From: Diplonema japonicum
Lineage: Eukaryota > Euglenozoa > Diplonemea > Diplonemida > Diplonemidae
Assembly: GCA_964019335.1 (NCBI GenBank)
Contig: OZ025729.1
Span: 124,001-188,000, forward strand
Direction: 5' to 3'
Length of the DNA: 64,000 nt
A program made the translations under genes and the position numbers. Positions 40,723 to 51,600 of this stretch are shown one piece after another. Below the pieces are notes generated by a model. The model ran no database searches. It had not been told where the DNA came from and worked only from the letters and a program-made list of their open reading frames with translations. Position 1 is the first letter of the stretch; every line of letters starts with the position of its first letter.

Positions 40723-41250
40723 ATGACCCCTGTGCAAAGCCGGCGGTGGTCCACGGGTTTGTTTGATAGCTTGGACTGTGGACCTTTATGCTGCAATGTG
40801 TTGTGGTGTGCACCCTGCATGCTTGGAAGGAATCATGCTGCCATAGCAAGGGGTTTGCCAGACCAAATGGACTGGGCTGTGTGCGGGCTGGTAGTGGGTG
40901 TGGGCGTGGTCGGGCAGGCAGTGGGGGTTTGCTTGGGAAGCAACTGGTTTGCCGGGCTTGCTTGGTTGGCATCAGCATGCTGCACCCACAGACACCGCAG
41001 CGCCCTTCGTGACAGGCACTCCATTGAGGGCCATGTCGGCTTGGACTGCGCTGCGTCCTGGTTCTGCACCCCTTGCACGAACTGCCAGCACCACTCCGAG
41101 ATCTCAAATCGTGAAATCTCGCCAATCAGCCCAGGGTTGTGTTGTTGTGCCCTCCCTCCGCCCCAAGCCGAGGCACAACCTGCTTACATCGCCTATGCTC
41201 CTGTTGAGGTCAACAATATTAAGAACGATCCCGTGGAGCTAGCTGAGTAG
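40723..41250 (+). CDS. PLAC8 (Cys-rich) family protein 2
   Basis: 175 residues, the most compact of the four paralogues. Cluster 1 is CCNVLWCAPCMLGR, followed by a Gly/Val-rich hydrophobic segment. HRHRSALRDRHSIEG leads into cluster 2, CAASWFCTPCTNCQHHSEI. Almost no low-complexity tail follows. The ATG at 40723 is chosen because the frame upstream is homopolymer-coded. Likely membrane-associated; function unknown. Confidence 0.88.
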   Translation: MTPVQSRRWSTGLFDSLDCGPLCCNVLWCAPCMLGRNHAAIARGLPDQMDWAVCGLVVGVGVVGQAVGVCLGSNWFAGLAWLASACCTHRHRSALRDRHSIEGHVGLDCAASWFCTPCTNCQHHSEISNREISPISPGLCCCALPPPQAEAQPAYIAYAPVEVNNIKNDPVELAE

Positions 41251-41389
41251 GGGGAGGGGGGGGGTGAATTAGATATATCCTAGCTTCATTTTTTTTCCTG
41301 GCGGTTTATGAAGCAACCAAAGTCATTCTTCTTCTTTTTTTTTTTTTTTTCTTGCTACTCTTCCCCTAGCCCTAACTTCTTACTCTTGA

Positions 41390-41428
<39 letters not shown>

Positions 41429-41843
41429 TGTTTTCTACCACAGTTGTAAACAAAGGGCATAGTTTTTACTACTGCAGACAGGCCGCGCGGTACTTTTATT
41501 TTTTTTTGTGGGAGCGAAACCCCCCCAAAAAAAAACTTTTCTTATTTCTTCTTTTTTTTGAAGCTCACACTAGCGTGCGAGTTTAGCCCATTATTTGGCT
41601 CGTTGGCGATGGCTGTGGTGGCCGTTGCAAGAGCGCCATAAGGAAGTACTGGACTATTCAATTAACAAAAAAAAAATTTTTTTTTTCTCTTTTTGCCAAA
41701 GTGGAAAAGCAGCTGTTTAAAGTTTCATCCCTCTTTCCTCCCTTTTTTTTTTAAATGTCTCTTTTTTTTTTGTTTATTTATTTTATTTCCGTCCGACCAC
41801 CCGAGAAGGTGCATCCATTTTATTCTTACAATTATTTTAATCT

Positions 41844-41887
<44 letters not shown>

Positions 41888-42779
41888 GTATTGCTAACCA
41901 ATTCGTTCCCTATCATACGAAAAAAAAAAAAAAAAAGAAAAAAAAATGTGAGAGAGAAGAGAAAAAAAAAAAAAAAACTGCCTGAGGGGGCGCTCACAGT
42001 TTTTGCTGGGGACGCCCCCCAGACCACAAACAGATGGGAAGAGAAAGGAATCCCTATCTGACTTGAAACTCCCTTCTTTTTCTATTCTTTTTTTTTTTTT
42101 TTTTCCCTCCCGTTCATTTTTGTGTTGAGCTCACCCGGGGAAAAAAAAAAAAGAAATGTCACACTTTCCACGATACTTTTTCACCAGAACCGCAATTTTA
42201 AATGTGTTAAAAGTACTTTGCAGAAAGCAAGGGGCGCGATATAGAATTCTATCGGTTCCCTCAGTAGCCGCTCACGTGGCGGGCATTTATTCCCCGGATG
42301 AGCTCACGCACGCTTTCTCTTGTTTTCTCCTTTTTTTATGGACACTCGTGAAACAATTGGTATTGTGGTTATCAAAAAAAAAAGAGAATTTTTGGAATTT
42401 TCTTTTTTTTTTTTTTTTTTTTTTTTTGCAAAAACGAGTCTTTGACTTGTCTAAACAAAAAGGGAACGTTGGCAACGTCGGGTTTTTACAAACTTCTCCA
42501 GGTTTAGACCCCCGGCACGTACAACCATTTTTTTTTTTTTTTATTATTTTTATTATTATTCGACGGCTCTCCCCCTAGCGATCGACTTTTGTCAATTTGC
42601 TTTTTCTTTCTTTCTCAATCCGACTTTCTTTTCCCTATCTCGCACCTTTTCTTTTTTTTTTTTTTTTTTTTTACAAAGGTGGGGCTGTGTCACAATTTAC
42701 TACATGGCACCATTCTAAAATCTTGAGACAACCTATCTCTTTTTTTTTTTTTTGTTTCTTTTGCAAAGATTTAACTTTT

Positions 42780-42814
<35 letters not shown>

Positions 42815-42833
42815 AAAAAAAAAAAAAAAAAAA
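41251..42833. other. Homopolymer-rich intergenic region
   Basis: Long T-runs (41393-41427 and 41849-41886) and A-runs dominate. 41607-41637 (ATGGCTGTGGTGGCCGTTGC, then AAGAGCGCC) recurs at 45170-45201, marking a repeat. An open frame starting at 42156 behind an A-run has about 70 plausible codons before dissolving into poly-Phe; I do not call it a gene. Confidence 0.6.
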
Positions 42834-44990
42834 ATGCCTTGCAACCTCTTCGAACGCATAAAACGCCCGGAAGACGGGAAGCTCGCAGCCTACATAAAAA
42901 AACTCCTGCTCACCGTTTCCCTGCTCTCCCTGGTTCACTTTCTCATAACATTTTCACTGAACATGAACGAACCGCTTATCCACCGAATACGCCGCATCAT
43001 AGTTGCGCTCACTGCGGCCATACAGTGCATCCAGCTTCTAATCGAGAGGAAACACAGACACTCTGTCACCGAGCTTATGCTGTTCACTTCTGCGATCTCT
43101 ATCCTAATAGCTGATCTTGACCACGCGGTAAAAATGAACGGGACGAGAAGCTGGCCGTACTTCGTGGTAGTCCTCGACGCCTGTTTAATATGCCGTTTGC
43201 GCGACTCTGTATCAATGAAAATCGTTGCAATTTTAATAATATGGCTTGTCTTGCTGGCGTTTGAAAGCAGTTTTCGGTTCGGACTATATGACCTATCGTT
43301 CCTTGCTACTCAGAAAGAACGAAAAGAAGCTGTTTCATGTGATAAGCTGCCTTGTGAAACGGGTTTTTTCGGAGCCGTTACGGTTTCGGTGGATCAGCTG
43401 TTTGTCATGTTGATCGATTTCTACCTCACAAGAAAATTCGCGAACGGACTCGATCGCGAGCATGCGAAAATGAACGCAGCGATTGCAGCAGCGGAGCAAA
43501 TCGCTGCATCGTTGTCCCAGTTCGATCTCGTACAGGCCGAGTCCGTTATTGAAACGACGCCCCTTCCTCTGCCATTGTACAACGCTTTTAGTAGAATTCT
43601 AAGGAACCTTGAAATCTACCGACCTTACTTACCAGATGCGCTTTTTCACGATCTTCATAACGGGGTACCGTTGCCGAGAGACGTCCCGGCGCCGGGTCTT
43701 TCCACAAACCAAGTTGCGATTGTGTTCACTGACGTTCAAGGATCGACAGCGACGTGGGAAGCCTTTCCAGAAGGGATGCAAGAAGCTCTTCAAGTCCATA
43801 ATGCGACGGTCCGTGGTTGCATCTCGCAGCATAACGGGTACGAGGTGAAGACAATCGGTGATTCATTCATGGTGGCCTTCGACAGTACTATAGATGCCGT
43901 GGGGTTCGGGTGCTCCGTTCAAGAACAGCTAGTCAAGTCAAACTGGCCGGAACAACTATTAACCCTCGACCATTGTTCATACCAGGAAAACGGACCATGG
44001 GGCGGCCTTCGCGTCAGGGCCGCTGTCCACTACGGTAAAGTTGAAGTCGAACTGAACACTTTGACAGGGAGATACGACTACTTCGGGAACACTGTGAACA
44101 AAACCGCCCGGATGGAGGGCGAATGTGTGGGTGGTGCTGTAGCCGTTACCGCGGACGCCATGAAAGAAGTAGAAGGACACTTGTCATCCGTAGTCGCGAT
44201 CCCTATGGGTTCCGTTCACTTACGTGGTATTGAAGGAGAAGAACGCCCTGTTTTAATCCTCCCGGAGTCGCTTCTAGGGAGGAAACAGTTCGTTGAAGAA
44301 CAGCTTTTCCTGAAACGGGAGGAGCGACAACTCGTTTCGGCGTCAATACGGAGGAAATCAAGGTGCGACACCGACTCCTGTTCGTCAACCGGCAGCGAGA
44401 ATAGAGCACGGATTGCACATTTCGAACTGCTCCAACATCGCTCTACAGCTTCGGTAGCGCTGACAAATTTTCTTTTGGAAAGGAGTGACGACTCAGGAAG
44501 CAATTTAAATTTTGTTTTATCAAAGCTTTTGACATGTGTAGACAGGACGCACGGTTCAATGGTGTCTCTGCAGGGAAGCAAAACCGCAGTCTGTTGGAAC
44601 GGTATGAAGTCATGTGTGACCCACGCCGAGAATTCGTTGATGTTCGTTAAGCTTCTGTTTTGCGCGATCGGTGCGGAAACCGGGTCCTCTCGTTGGAGCA
44701 CACATACAGGTCTTTCTTGTAGCGGGATTTGTTACGGGTCCGTTGGAGGCAGACGGCAGCGCTTCCTCACTGTGCTCGGCCCTGCTGTGGTCACCGCGTC
44801 GTGCCTCTGCGATCGTGCTGTGATGCTGCGGGATATTTGTTATTATGCTCCGGGTTCGAAGCCTTCTTGTGTTGAAGGTGTTGTTCTTGAAGACGCGGAG
44901 CATGTCACCGACTATGGTGGGGTGCAGCGGAGTGCTTACCTGGTTACCTTTTCGAATGTTCATCTTACCCCGGTCGTCAAACTTAATTGA
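42834..44990 (+). CDS. Membrane adenylyl cyclase with a second, degenerate cyclase domain
   Basis: 718 residues. Six hydrophobic segments span about residues 18-200. The class III catalytic domain (about 292-475) has all key residues: metal Asp300 (FTDVQGST) and Asp343 (KTIGDSFMVAF), adenine-specifying Lys339 and Asp415 (YDYFG), and transition-state Asn422 and Arg426 (GNTVNKTARME). It therefore should make cAMP from ATP. The spacing and GLRVRAAVHYGKVEVE resemble trypanosomatid receptor-type cyclases. Near residues 615-665, THTGLSCSGICYGSVGGRRQ and FLTVLGPAVVTASCL look like a second cyclase domain lacking the Asn/Arg pair, so it may be regulatory. The ATG follows a very long A-run. Confidence 0.9.
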   Translation: MPCNLFERIKRPEDGKLAAYIKKLLLTVSLLSLVHFLITFSLNMNEPLIHRIRRIIVALTAAIQCIQLLIERKHRHSVTELMLFTSAISILIADLDHAVKMNGTRSWPYFVVVLDACLICRLRDSVSMKIVAILIIWLVLLAFESSFRFGLYDLSFLATQKERKEAVSCDKLPCETGFFGAVTVSVDQLFVMLIDFYLTRKFANGLDREHAKMNAAIAAAEQIAASLSQFDLVQAESVIETTPLPLPLYNAFSRILRNLEIYRPYLPDALFHDLHNGVPLPRDVPAPGLSTNQVAIVFTDVQGSTATWEAFPEGMQEALQVHNATVRGCISQHNGYEVKTIGDSFMVAFDSTIDAVGFGCSVQEQLVKSNWPEQLLTLDHCSYQENGPWGGLRVRAAVHYGKVEVELNTLTGRYDYFGNTVNKTARMEGECVGGAVAVTADAMKEVEGHLSSVVAIPMGSVHLRGIEGEERPVLILPESLLGRKQFVEEQLFLKREERQLVSASIRRKSRCDTDSCSSTGSENRARIAHFELLQHRSTASVALTNFLLERSDDSGSNLNFVLSKLLTCVDRTHGSMVSLQGSKTAVCWNGMKSCVTHAENSLMFVKLLFCAIGAETGSSRWSTHTGLSCSGICYGSVGGRRQRFLTVLGPAVVTASCLCDRAVMLRDICYYAPGSKPSCVEGVVLEDAEHVTDYGGVQRSAYLVTFSNVHLTPVVKLN

Positions 44991-45029
44991 AAAAAAAAAA
45001 AAAAAAAAATAGGAAGTTGGGACTATAAA

Positions 45030-45233
45030 GAAAAGAATTGTTGCTGACCTCCTCGTGGTGCCGGATGAGTGGAAGTCCCTGCAACTGGCAACAGGGTGCG
45101 TATGGAGCATTGGTGAACAAGATACCCCGGCGTAGCATACGCTTAGGGGGCTTGGATTCACTGCAACCGCAATGGCTGTGGTGATCGTTGCAAGAGCGCC
45201 TGTTGGTAGTTTTGCACGATGCAGTTGACGAAT

Positions 45234-45240
<7 letters not shown>
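45030..45240 (+). repeat. Retroelement remnant (R2-related)
   Basis: TGACCTCCTCGT matches 18105-18125, and ATGGCTGTGGTGATCGTTGC plus AAGAGCGCC matches 41607-41637. A short open frame reads ADLLVVPDEWKSLQLATGCV. It is too degraded to classify. Confidence 0.5.
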
Positions 45241-45273
<33 letters not shown>

Positions 45274-45353
45274 TTACAGTAAAATCTCCCCCCTTTTTTT
45301 TCTTTCGAATCCTAGCCCCATGATAGTCATGGTATTGCTTGTGGAAAATTAGC

Positions 45354-46729
45354 TACTGTAAAACGAAAAACTCCCGGACGGAAAAATGTCCGAGTTTTTT
45401 TGGCGTCCGGGAATTTTTCCGTCCGGGAATTTTTTTTAGGTAAGGCCGTCAGGGGGCCTGGTCCACTACCACCTACATACTGGCCTGGGCTGCAAACGGC
45501 AACCGCGCGAAGAAACCCCCAGGTTCCCTTTCTGCATCTTTGTCCTCCCTTGCTGCCCCTGAGGCAATCAGCTTGTCGAGCCTTCGTGTGGCCTACTACC
45601 TTTCTTAATAGATGCTTTACAGCTGCGTTCAACCCAATATCCATCGGTTGAACCATGTAGGTGAGCCTAGGGGGACAAAAGCAATGTGCACGTTTGCGCC
45701 TGCGAACAACTCTTCGGCAAAACCATGGGAATCGATGATTTATGGCAAAAAGGAAGAAACAGCTCTGTAACCCAGATACCGAGTATCATAATTAGCCAAT
45801 GATTGGGCGATGCCGTTAGGCTCCATTCGGTGGGCAGGTGCTTGATCGGGGCACGGATAATCCCTGCCGGTTGCGTTCCCGCTTTGCCTTTGTATTTAAG
45901 TTGCGGGTGCAACTCATCCAGCCAAGGAAACAGCCAGCTGTTCGGTTATAGCCCGTTTTGTCCCCCAAGCCACGGACTTTAACGACTTTAGCACCCCTTT
46001 TCGTTTTAGTTTTTAACCCCGTATTCCAGACCAATTCCGGCCTTACTTTATGGGTGTCGATTATGGACCTGAATTCCATGGTGAAAACAGCGTGCCCTCT
46101 CGTTGCTTCTCGTTTCCGGAGGTGGCTTGCGGCTTTTGTCTTTCTTGCTGCAAAACTTGTCAGCCTAGCTAGTGGAAAGGACAGTGCCCCACCAAAGTCT
46201 ACCAGGTTTGTCTTTCGGGCTGGATTGGCGTTCTGCATAGGTGCATATTTGATGTGCTGGGATAGACTCGCCAAGCCCGTTTTACCTATCGACCGAAGCA
46301 AAAACCTTGGCGGCCTCTGCCTCGGTCAGAAGAAGTTTGCGACCGACGGTAAAGGGGCAACAGAGCCCCCACTCCTCCGCGGGATACCACACCCTGGCCG
46401 CCGCGACGCCGTGATAGCAGCGTATCGCCCAATATGGGATTTAGCATCCTTCGGGGGCTGAAGCTGCTTTCGGGGGTTTGTACTGGCCTTCTCGGCCCGG
46501 TGTAAGGAGTTTATCTAAGGGGGAAGAAAACTTCAAACTGCCACGCAGGGTAAACATTTTGGCTCTGCACAAGTCTGCACAAGGAATAAAGCCCTTCCAG
46601 GCAAACGTGGTGGGAGCTGCTACCCCCCTTAAGTAAAAAAGCTTCTTCTCAGAAAAACTCCCGGACGGAAAAATATCCGGGTTTTTTTGGTGTCCGGGAA
46701 TTTTTCCGTCCGACATTATTCGTTTTACA

Positions 46730-46732
<3 letters not shown>
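45354..46732 (-). mobile_element. pogo/Tigger-like DNA transposon relic
   Basis: TA dinucleotides at 45354-45355 and 46731-46732 flank perfect 12-bp inverted ends CTGTAAAACGAA/TTCGTTTTACAG. Each end also carries an internal palindrome built from CCGGACGGAAAAAT and ATTTTTCCGTCCGG. TA duplication is typical of Tc1/mariner/pogo elements. The interior encodes a decayed DDE transposase on the - strand. Confidence 0.88.
45600..46301 (-). pseudogene. DDE (pogo-type) transposase remnant
   Basis: On the - strand, an N-terminal part reads VRPELVWNTGLKTKTKRGAK then VRGLGDKTGYNRT, resembling the block around the first catalytic Asp region of pogo transposases. Further on, in another frame, IDSHGFAEELFAGANVHIAF leads to PPRLTYMVQPMDIGLN, the D-H...QP-D-G hallmark of DDE_1. 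Frameshifts between them make it inactive. Confidence 0.8.
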
Positions 46733-46761
<29 letters not shown>

Positions 46762-46765
<4 letters not shown>

Positions 46766-46915
46766 GAACAAGTAAACAAATTTTTGAAAAGAATTGTTAT
46801 TGCAAAAAAGAGTAGAGGCAGCTTGTCCGTTTATCCCTACTGTAGGTGAAAACGGCTTGCACAAACAATCAGCCGACTCTTTTTTTTTTTTTTTAAACCA
46901 GGGGGCGGAACTAAC
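46762..46915 (+). promoter_or_regulatory. LINE B 5' leader
   Basis: The leader between the T-run and ORF1. Its landmarks recur at 12436, 35579 and 38279, indicating a conserved 5' end that may hold the internal promoter expected of a LINE. No promoter motif can be assigned. Confidence 0.5.
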
Positions 46916-48598
46916 ATGAGCGAACATCAATCAGAGCAATCAGCAAGCAAACCCGGCGCACCTCCAAGCGGTGCCCCTGGGACCGAGCAAAGCTCGGTGC
47001 AGACGCGCCGGGACGGGCAGGGCCCAAACTGGGCGGAGAGGGTGGGGAAGAAGGTGAGTGGCGGGACGGTGACGGTGCAGCGGCTGGTGGCGCCAAGGGA
47101 GGCGGCCAGCGGGAAAGGAGGGGAAAGGAAGAAGGCGCCGGTGAAGGGCGCAAAGGAGGAGGTCGCCTGCAGGGCCATCATGGCTGAGTGGGCGGCAGGA
47201 GACGAGGCATGGAAAGCGGCGAAGGAAGACCCGAGAAAGAGTGTGATGGCTTTTCTCGGCAAGGCGGGCCTGACGGGAGTGCACGTAGGGCCACACATGG
47301 AGAGGGAAGGCAAGAAGGGGGAATCTGTCATGGATTTCCTAATCTGGATGGCACCGGAACAGGAGGGGACCGCGCTAGGGAACGAGGACGGTCCCTGGAA
47401 GATCGAGAGGAGGGAAAGGGGGGCCTTGTGGATGTCCACAAGGCAGCACTGGCTGGCACAAAACGTACTTGGGGCAGTGATGACACGGATCACCCCCTCG
47501 GCGACACTGACGCTGAACGGCAAGGGATGGGGCCTGCAGGTCAGCGAGAGAAGGGAGGAAGTGCAGGAGTACCTCCTGAAGGAAGGCCTCGGGGTTGTCA
47601 GAAAGACCACCTACGACATCCGAGGTCTCCCGAAGGGCGCGGACACAACCACCATCGAGGAGGTTGTCAAAGAAGCAGGGTGGAAAGCGGTGGTCATCCG
47701 CACCATCCCGAAGCAGGGGGGCACAGTGGCTGTGTTGCAGGCGGAGGCACCCCCAAGTTTCGGGGAGATAAAATGGCAGGGAGGAACGGCGGAGGTGTGG
47801 GAGGCAGGGAAGCCGCCGCCGAAGGCAGTGCGAAAGCAGGAGGAGGAGAAGAGGACGGACCCCGCAGACCCGGAAGAGTACGCGGGGCGCACGTACACGA
47901 AGCGCCAGTTCCTGGCGCTATACGGGAAGACACACGGGCAGAAGGCGTGGGTCGAAGCTGGGAAGGTAGCACCTGAGCAACAGCACCCGCAGCAAGAAAA
48001 ACAACAGCAACAAGGAAAGCAGCACACGCGGGAACAACAACAGAAGGAGCAGCAGCAACTGCAAGGCCCTACGAAAAAAGAAGAGATGCTCGAACAGGAG
48101 GTGGTAGCTCTCAGAAAGGAAGTGCAAGAACTGAAGGCAATGCTGGAGAAGCTCTCTGGGAAGCCAACAGAGAAGAAACGGAAGGTTGGAGGGAAGTCAA
48201 CAAGGGAGACGACACCCCCCACACAATCGGCATCACGATCACCATCACCGAAGCCGAGGATGAGATCCCCGTCTGGGGTGAGGATGTCGGTGGAGCCCGA
48301 GGAACAGGCCACGGCAGGATACGCGGCGGAGACGACGACCTCGAGGGCCAAGACGAAGTCGAGGGCGTCGTCGAAGTCGAAGAGCCGGAGCCTAGCGAGG
48401 GACACCGAGCGAAGGCGGAGGGAGAGGGACACGGACAGGCACGCCCACATCTACCCAGACCGCGACGAGGGCGAGAAGAAGCAGGGGAGGTGGTGGTGCG
48501 ACGGTTGCGAGAAGCAGCAGCCGAAGAAGCGGTACCAGCTTAGGTGCCAGGTTGACGGATGCAGCCGCAAGGTATGCCGCGCGTGCGTGAGGCGATGA
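46916..48598 (+). CDS. LINE B ORF1 protein
   Basis: 560 residues. The N-terminus is polar and basic. Residues about 85-215 contain an ordered region with two Trp-rich helices (MAEWAAGDEAWKAAKEDP) and the strand pair TPSATLTLNGKGWGLQVSER. Residues about 215-285 may be an RRM-like fold (LPKGADTTTIEEVVKEAG). A Gln-rich stretch and a coiled coil (EQEVVALRKEVQELKAMLEK) precede an Arg/Ser-rich region with SRS repeats. The C-terminus carries a zinc-binding pattern: WWCDGCEKQQ, RCQVDGCSRKVCRACVRR. Such ORF1 proteins bind template RNA and form the ribonucleoprotein. The stop overlaps an out-of-frame ATG, and ORF2 starts 81 nt later. Confidence 0.82.
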   Translation: MSEHQSEQSASKPGAPPSGAPGTEQSSVQTRRDGQGPNWAERVGKKVSGGTVTVQRLVAPREAASGKGGERKKAPVKGAKEEVACRAIMAEWAAGDEAWKAAKEDPRKSVMAFLGKAGLTGVHVGPHMEREGKKGESVMDFLIWMAPEQEGTALGNEDGPWKIERRERGALWMSTRQHWLAQNVLGAVMTRITPSATLTLNGKGWGLQVSERREEVQEYLLKEGLGVVRKTTYDIRGLPKGADTTTIEEVVKEAGWKAVVIRTIPKQGGTVAVLQAEAPPSFGEIKWQGGTAEVWEAGKPPPKAVRKQEEEKRTDPADPEEYAGRTYTKRQFLALYGKTHGQKAWVEAGKVAPEQQHPQQEKQQQQGKQHTREQQQKEQQQLQGPTKKEEMLEQEVVALRKEVQELKAMLEKLSGKPTEKKRKVGGKSTRETTPPTQSASRSPSPKPRMRSPSGVRMSVEPEEQATAGYAAETTTSRAKTKSRASSKSKSRSLARDTERRRRERDTDRHAHIYPDRDEGEKKQGRWWCDGCEKQQPKKRYQLRCQVDGCSRKVCRACVRR

Positions 48599-48679
48599 AA
48601 CGCAGGAGCATGGAGGGGCGGCGGGAGGACAGAGGGAACGGAGAGGCAACTCCTGCGAAGCACAGCCGAACAGCTGCTC

Positions 48680-51600
48680 ATGAGATACATGCCAGTGGAA
48701 GGGGACGGAAATTGCCAGTTCGCTGCAATTGCTAGGGCGCGAGGAGCAGGGAACGCCAGCACAGTACGCGCACAGGCAGCAGAGTACATCGCGACGAACC
48801 CGGAGTTTTACAAAGAAGCAAGGAAACACTCCCTTTCTCTCAGAAGGATTGAGCATGACGGAGAGTGGGGGGACTACTACACCCTCGGAGCGGCAGGATG
48901 GGCAACCCAGACATGTATCTGGATCCTCCACAAAAAGAGAATGGTGCGAGCCACGAAGCCAGACGGGGCGAAGCAGACGATTATAGTTGCTTACGACTCC
49001 CAGCACTACGACGCTGTACTCGCGCCGCTACACATGATGGATTGGTTGGGCAAGACGGAGGCCACGGTAGTGCAGATGGAGGACCTGCTGAAGGTGGCAC
49101 TTGGTACTCGGAACAAGAAGGCTACAGCACCTGGCCAGACTTCGACTCTACAACAACGGGGAAATCTACCCGGCCCTGAACGAAGGGGTGTCCTGACCAC
49201 TGGGACGGGGGCGAGTCAGGGGCGCCATACCCCCTATGAGAAGGCTGGTAACCGCACACTTAAAGTCCTAAGTAGTGAGGGTGAACAAACAGGCAGTACC
49301 AAGAAGCCACCGACACAGGTTTTCCATCTCGCAACTGCAAATGTAGCGTCTCTGAGGAACAGGCTGGAAAGCGTCATGCAGCTCGACGTCGACGTGATCT
49401 GCCTACAAGAGACTGCACTTACGGCAGCAGGACAGAAAGAGGTGGCACACGCAATGAAATCCGCGACAGAGAAGAACAAGAAGCGAAAATACAGACCTAT
49501 GTGGGCAGACCCGCAACAGGGAAGGATCAAGGAAGGTCTGATATCTATAGATATCGCAAGACGAGGAGGCCTGGCGACTTTTGTACGCGAGCCACGAACA
49601 GCTCTGGGAACATCACTCGAGAGGGATGACGCTAAGCAAGACATCAACAGTAGGTGGCAACACACAAGGGTCAGCATAGACGGGGAAAATATGTGGCTGC
49701 ACATCATCACCGTGTACTGCCCAGCAGGGGAGGGAGAGGAACCAAGGAGGCAACGAGAACGACTCTTGCAGCACGTCCTCAGGAAGAAGGCGATGGAGCT
49801 CGGGAACGTCCCCGTGATTGTGGCAGGCGACCTCAACACGGACGAGAAAAGATCGTATGAGCTTCGTCACGCGCTGATGAACGGATGGACTGATGCGGCA
49901 GGAGCATGCGCAGCGGGAAAAGGAGAAGACCCGATGCCAACCTTCACTCGGAAGAACTGTGCATCGAGGATCGACTACATCCTCCTGAACGCTTTCGCAG
50001 CACAGGCGCTACAGGGCTGCAGAACAAGCAGGGATGTAAAGGGGGCGGACCATATGACTCTGACGGTAGAGCTGAGACTTGCGAGATTCCAGCAGACTGT
50101 GAAGAGATACATGATACCCCGAGAAATCCCAGGAGGCGTGGAACCAGCAGAAGAAGAGGGGAGTAAGGCACTCCAGGAGAGCAATTTCAGGGAACACATG
50201 CGAAAAGACCCGGAGGCGGCGTACCTCGCGCTAGCTGAGGCGAGCGAGAAGATACTTCTGGGGGACGAGACCGTCGGCACGGCACCTTATAGGGGCCGCG
50301 GCAAGGTGAGACAACCGCAACAGAGACAACTATGTGCACCAACAACAACTGGCTCGTGTGGGGCAGCGTCGATCATGCAAGTACGGCTGGAGAAAATGCG
50401 AGGCAGGCTGAGAGCCATTCAGACGCAGCTCAACATGTTGCAGAAAAGAGGAGGAGGGCAGCTCAGTAAGGTTACGGTGAACACAATCCACAACCTGAAC
50501 GGGGAGCTCGAACACACGCGCGTGAAGTGCCTACCCATTGACCCGACGCAGGCCAACATCGAGGACATGGTGGCGGATGCAGAGATCATGTCAGAGGCGG
50601 TGGAGAGACGCGAACGGGAGATGGTGAAGGAACAGCGCACGGCAAGGCACAGGAGCTACCTTGACTCAGTCGAACAAGGAAAAGAGACGAAGGAGCTCGT
50701 GGACAGCGCGAAAGGAATCGAGGACAAGCGGGGGACAGCAACTGTGGAGATGGAAAAGGACACGGTTGCAAACCCGCAGGAATTGGACAGGACAATGAGG
50801 GAACATTGGGAACATGTCTTTGCGAAATACAGAGACAAGCCCCAGCCCGCGTACGCAACATTCGAGAAGGAGTACGGTGCGTACATCGAAAAAAGAGACA
50901 TGGTGTGGACACCGATCACTGGGATACGCCTGAAGCAGGTGCTGAAGAAAAAGACGGCCAGAAGCGCAGCGGGGGTAGACGGCTGGCGGATGGCAGAGCT
51001 ACGAAGGCTACCAGTATCCATATTGGACGCATGGGCTGTTTTCCTCAATGAGGTAGAGGAGACAGGAAAATGGCCGGAGTCGGCGTTGACAGCTCTGGTG
51101 ACCCTTATCCCGAAGACCAAGAACGCAGGACCACTCGAGCATCGGCCCATAACAGTCACGTCGGCAGTGTACAGATTATGGGCGTGCACAAGGCTTGGTG
51201 ATATTCTCGAATGGCAAGAATCCTGGATCCACAAAACTCAACACGGGTTTAGGGCCAGACATGGGACAGAGGACGTTCTCATGGACATCTGCACCAGGAT
51301 AGAGGAAGCAGCGATGGACAAGACACCGTTGTTGGGTGTCGCACTAGACTTCGCCAAGTGTTTTGACACAGTTCCACAACAACTGGTGCTGAAGCTGATG
51401 GAACGGATGGGAATGGACAAAGGTATCCTGAGAGCGTTAGAAGGGATGTACAAGGGTCTCAGAAGGAGATTCAGATACGCGACAGGAGTAGGCGAGGAGT
51501 TCACAACCACAAACGGAATCCTGCAAGGGTGCCCGATCTCCATCATCATGATCAACGCTCTACTAGCGGTCTTGATGAGGAGTGTGGAGGAACGAACGGG

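Noticed and set aside
42156-42578. Open frame behind an A-run between the PLAC8 and cyclase genes
   Set aside because: About 70 residues look plausible, but it then becomes poly-Phe/Lys and no family or exon structure could be established; insufficient support.
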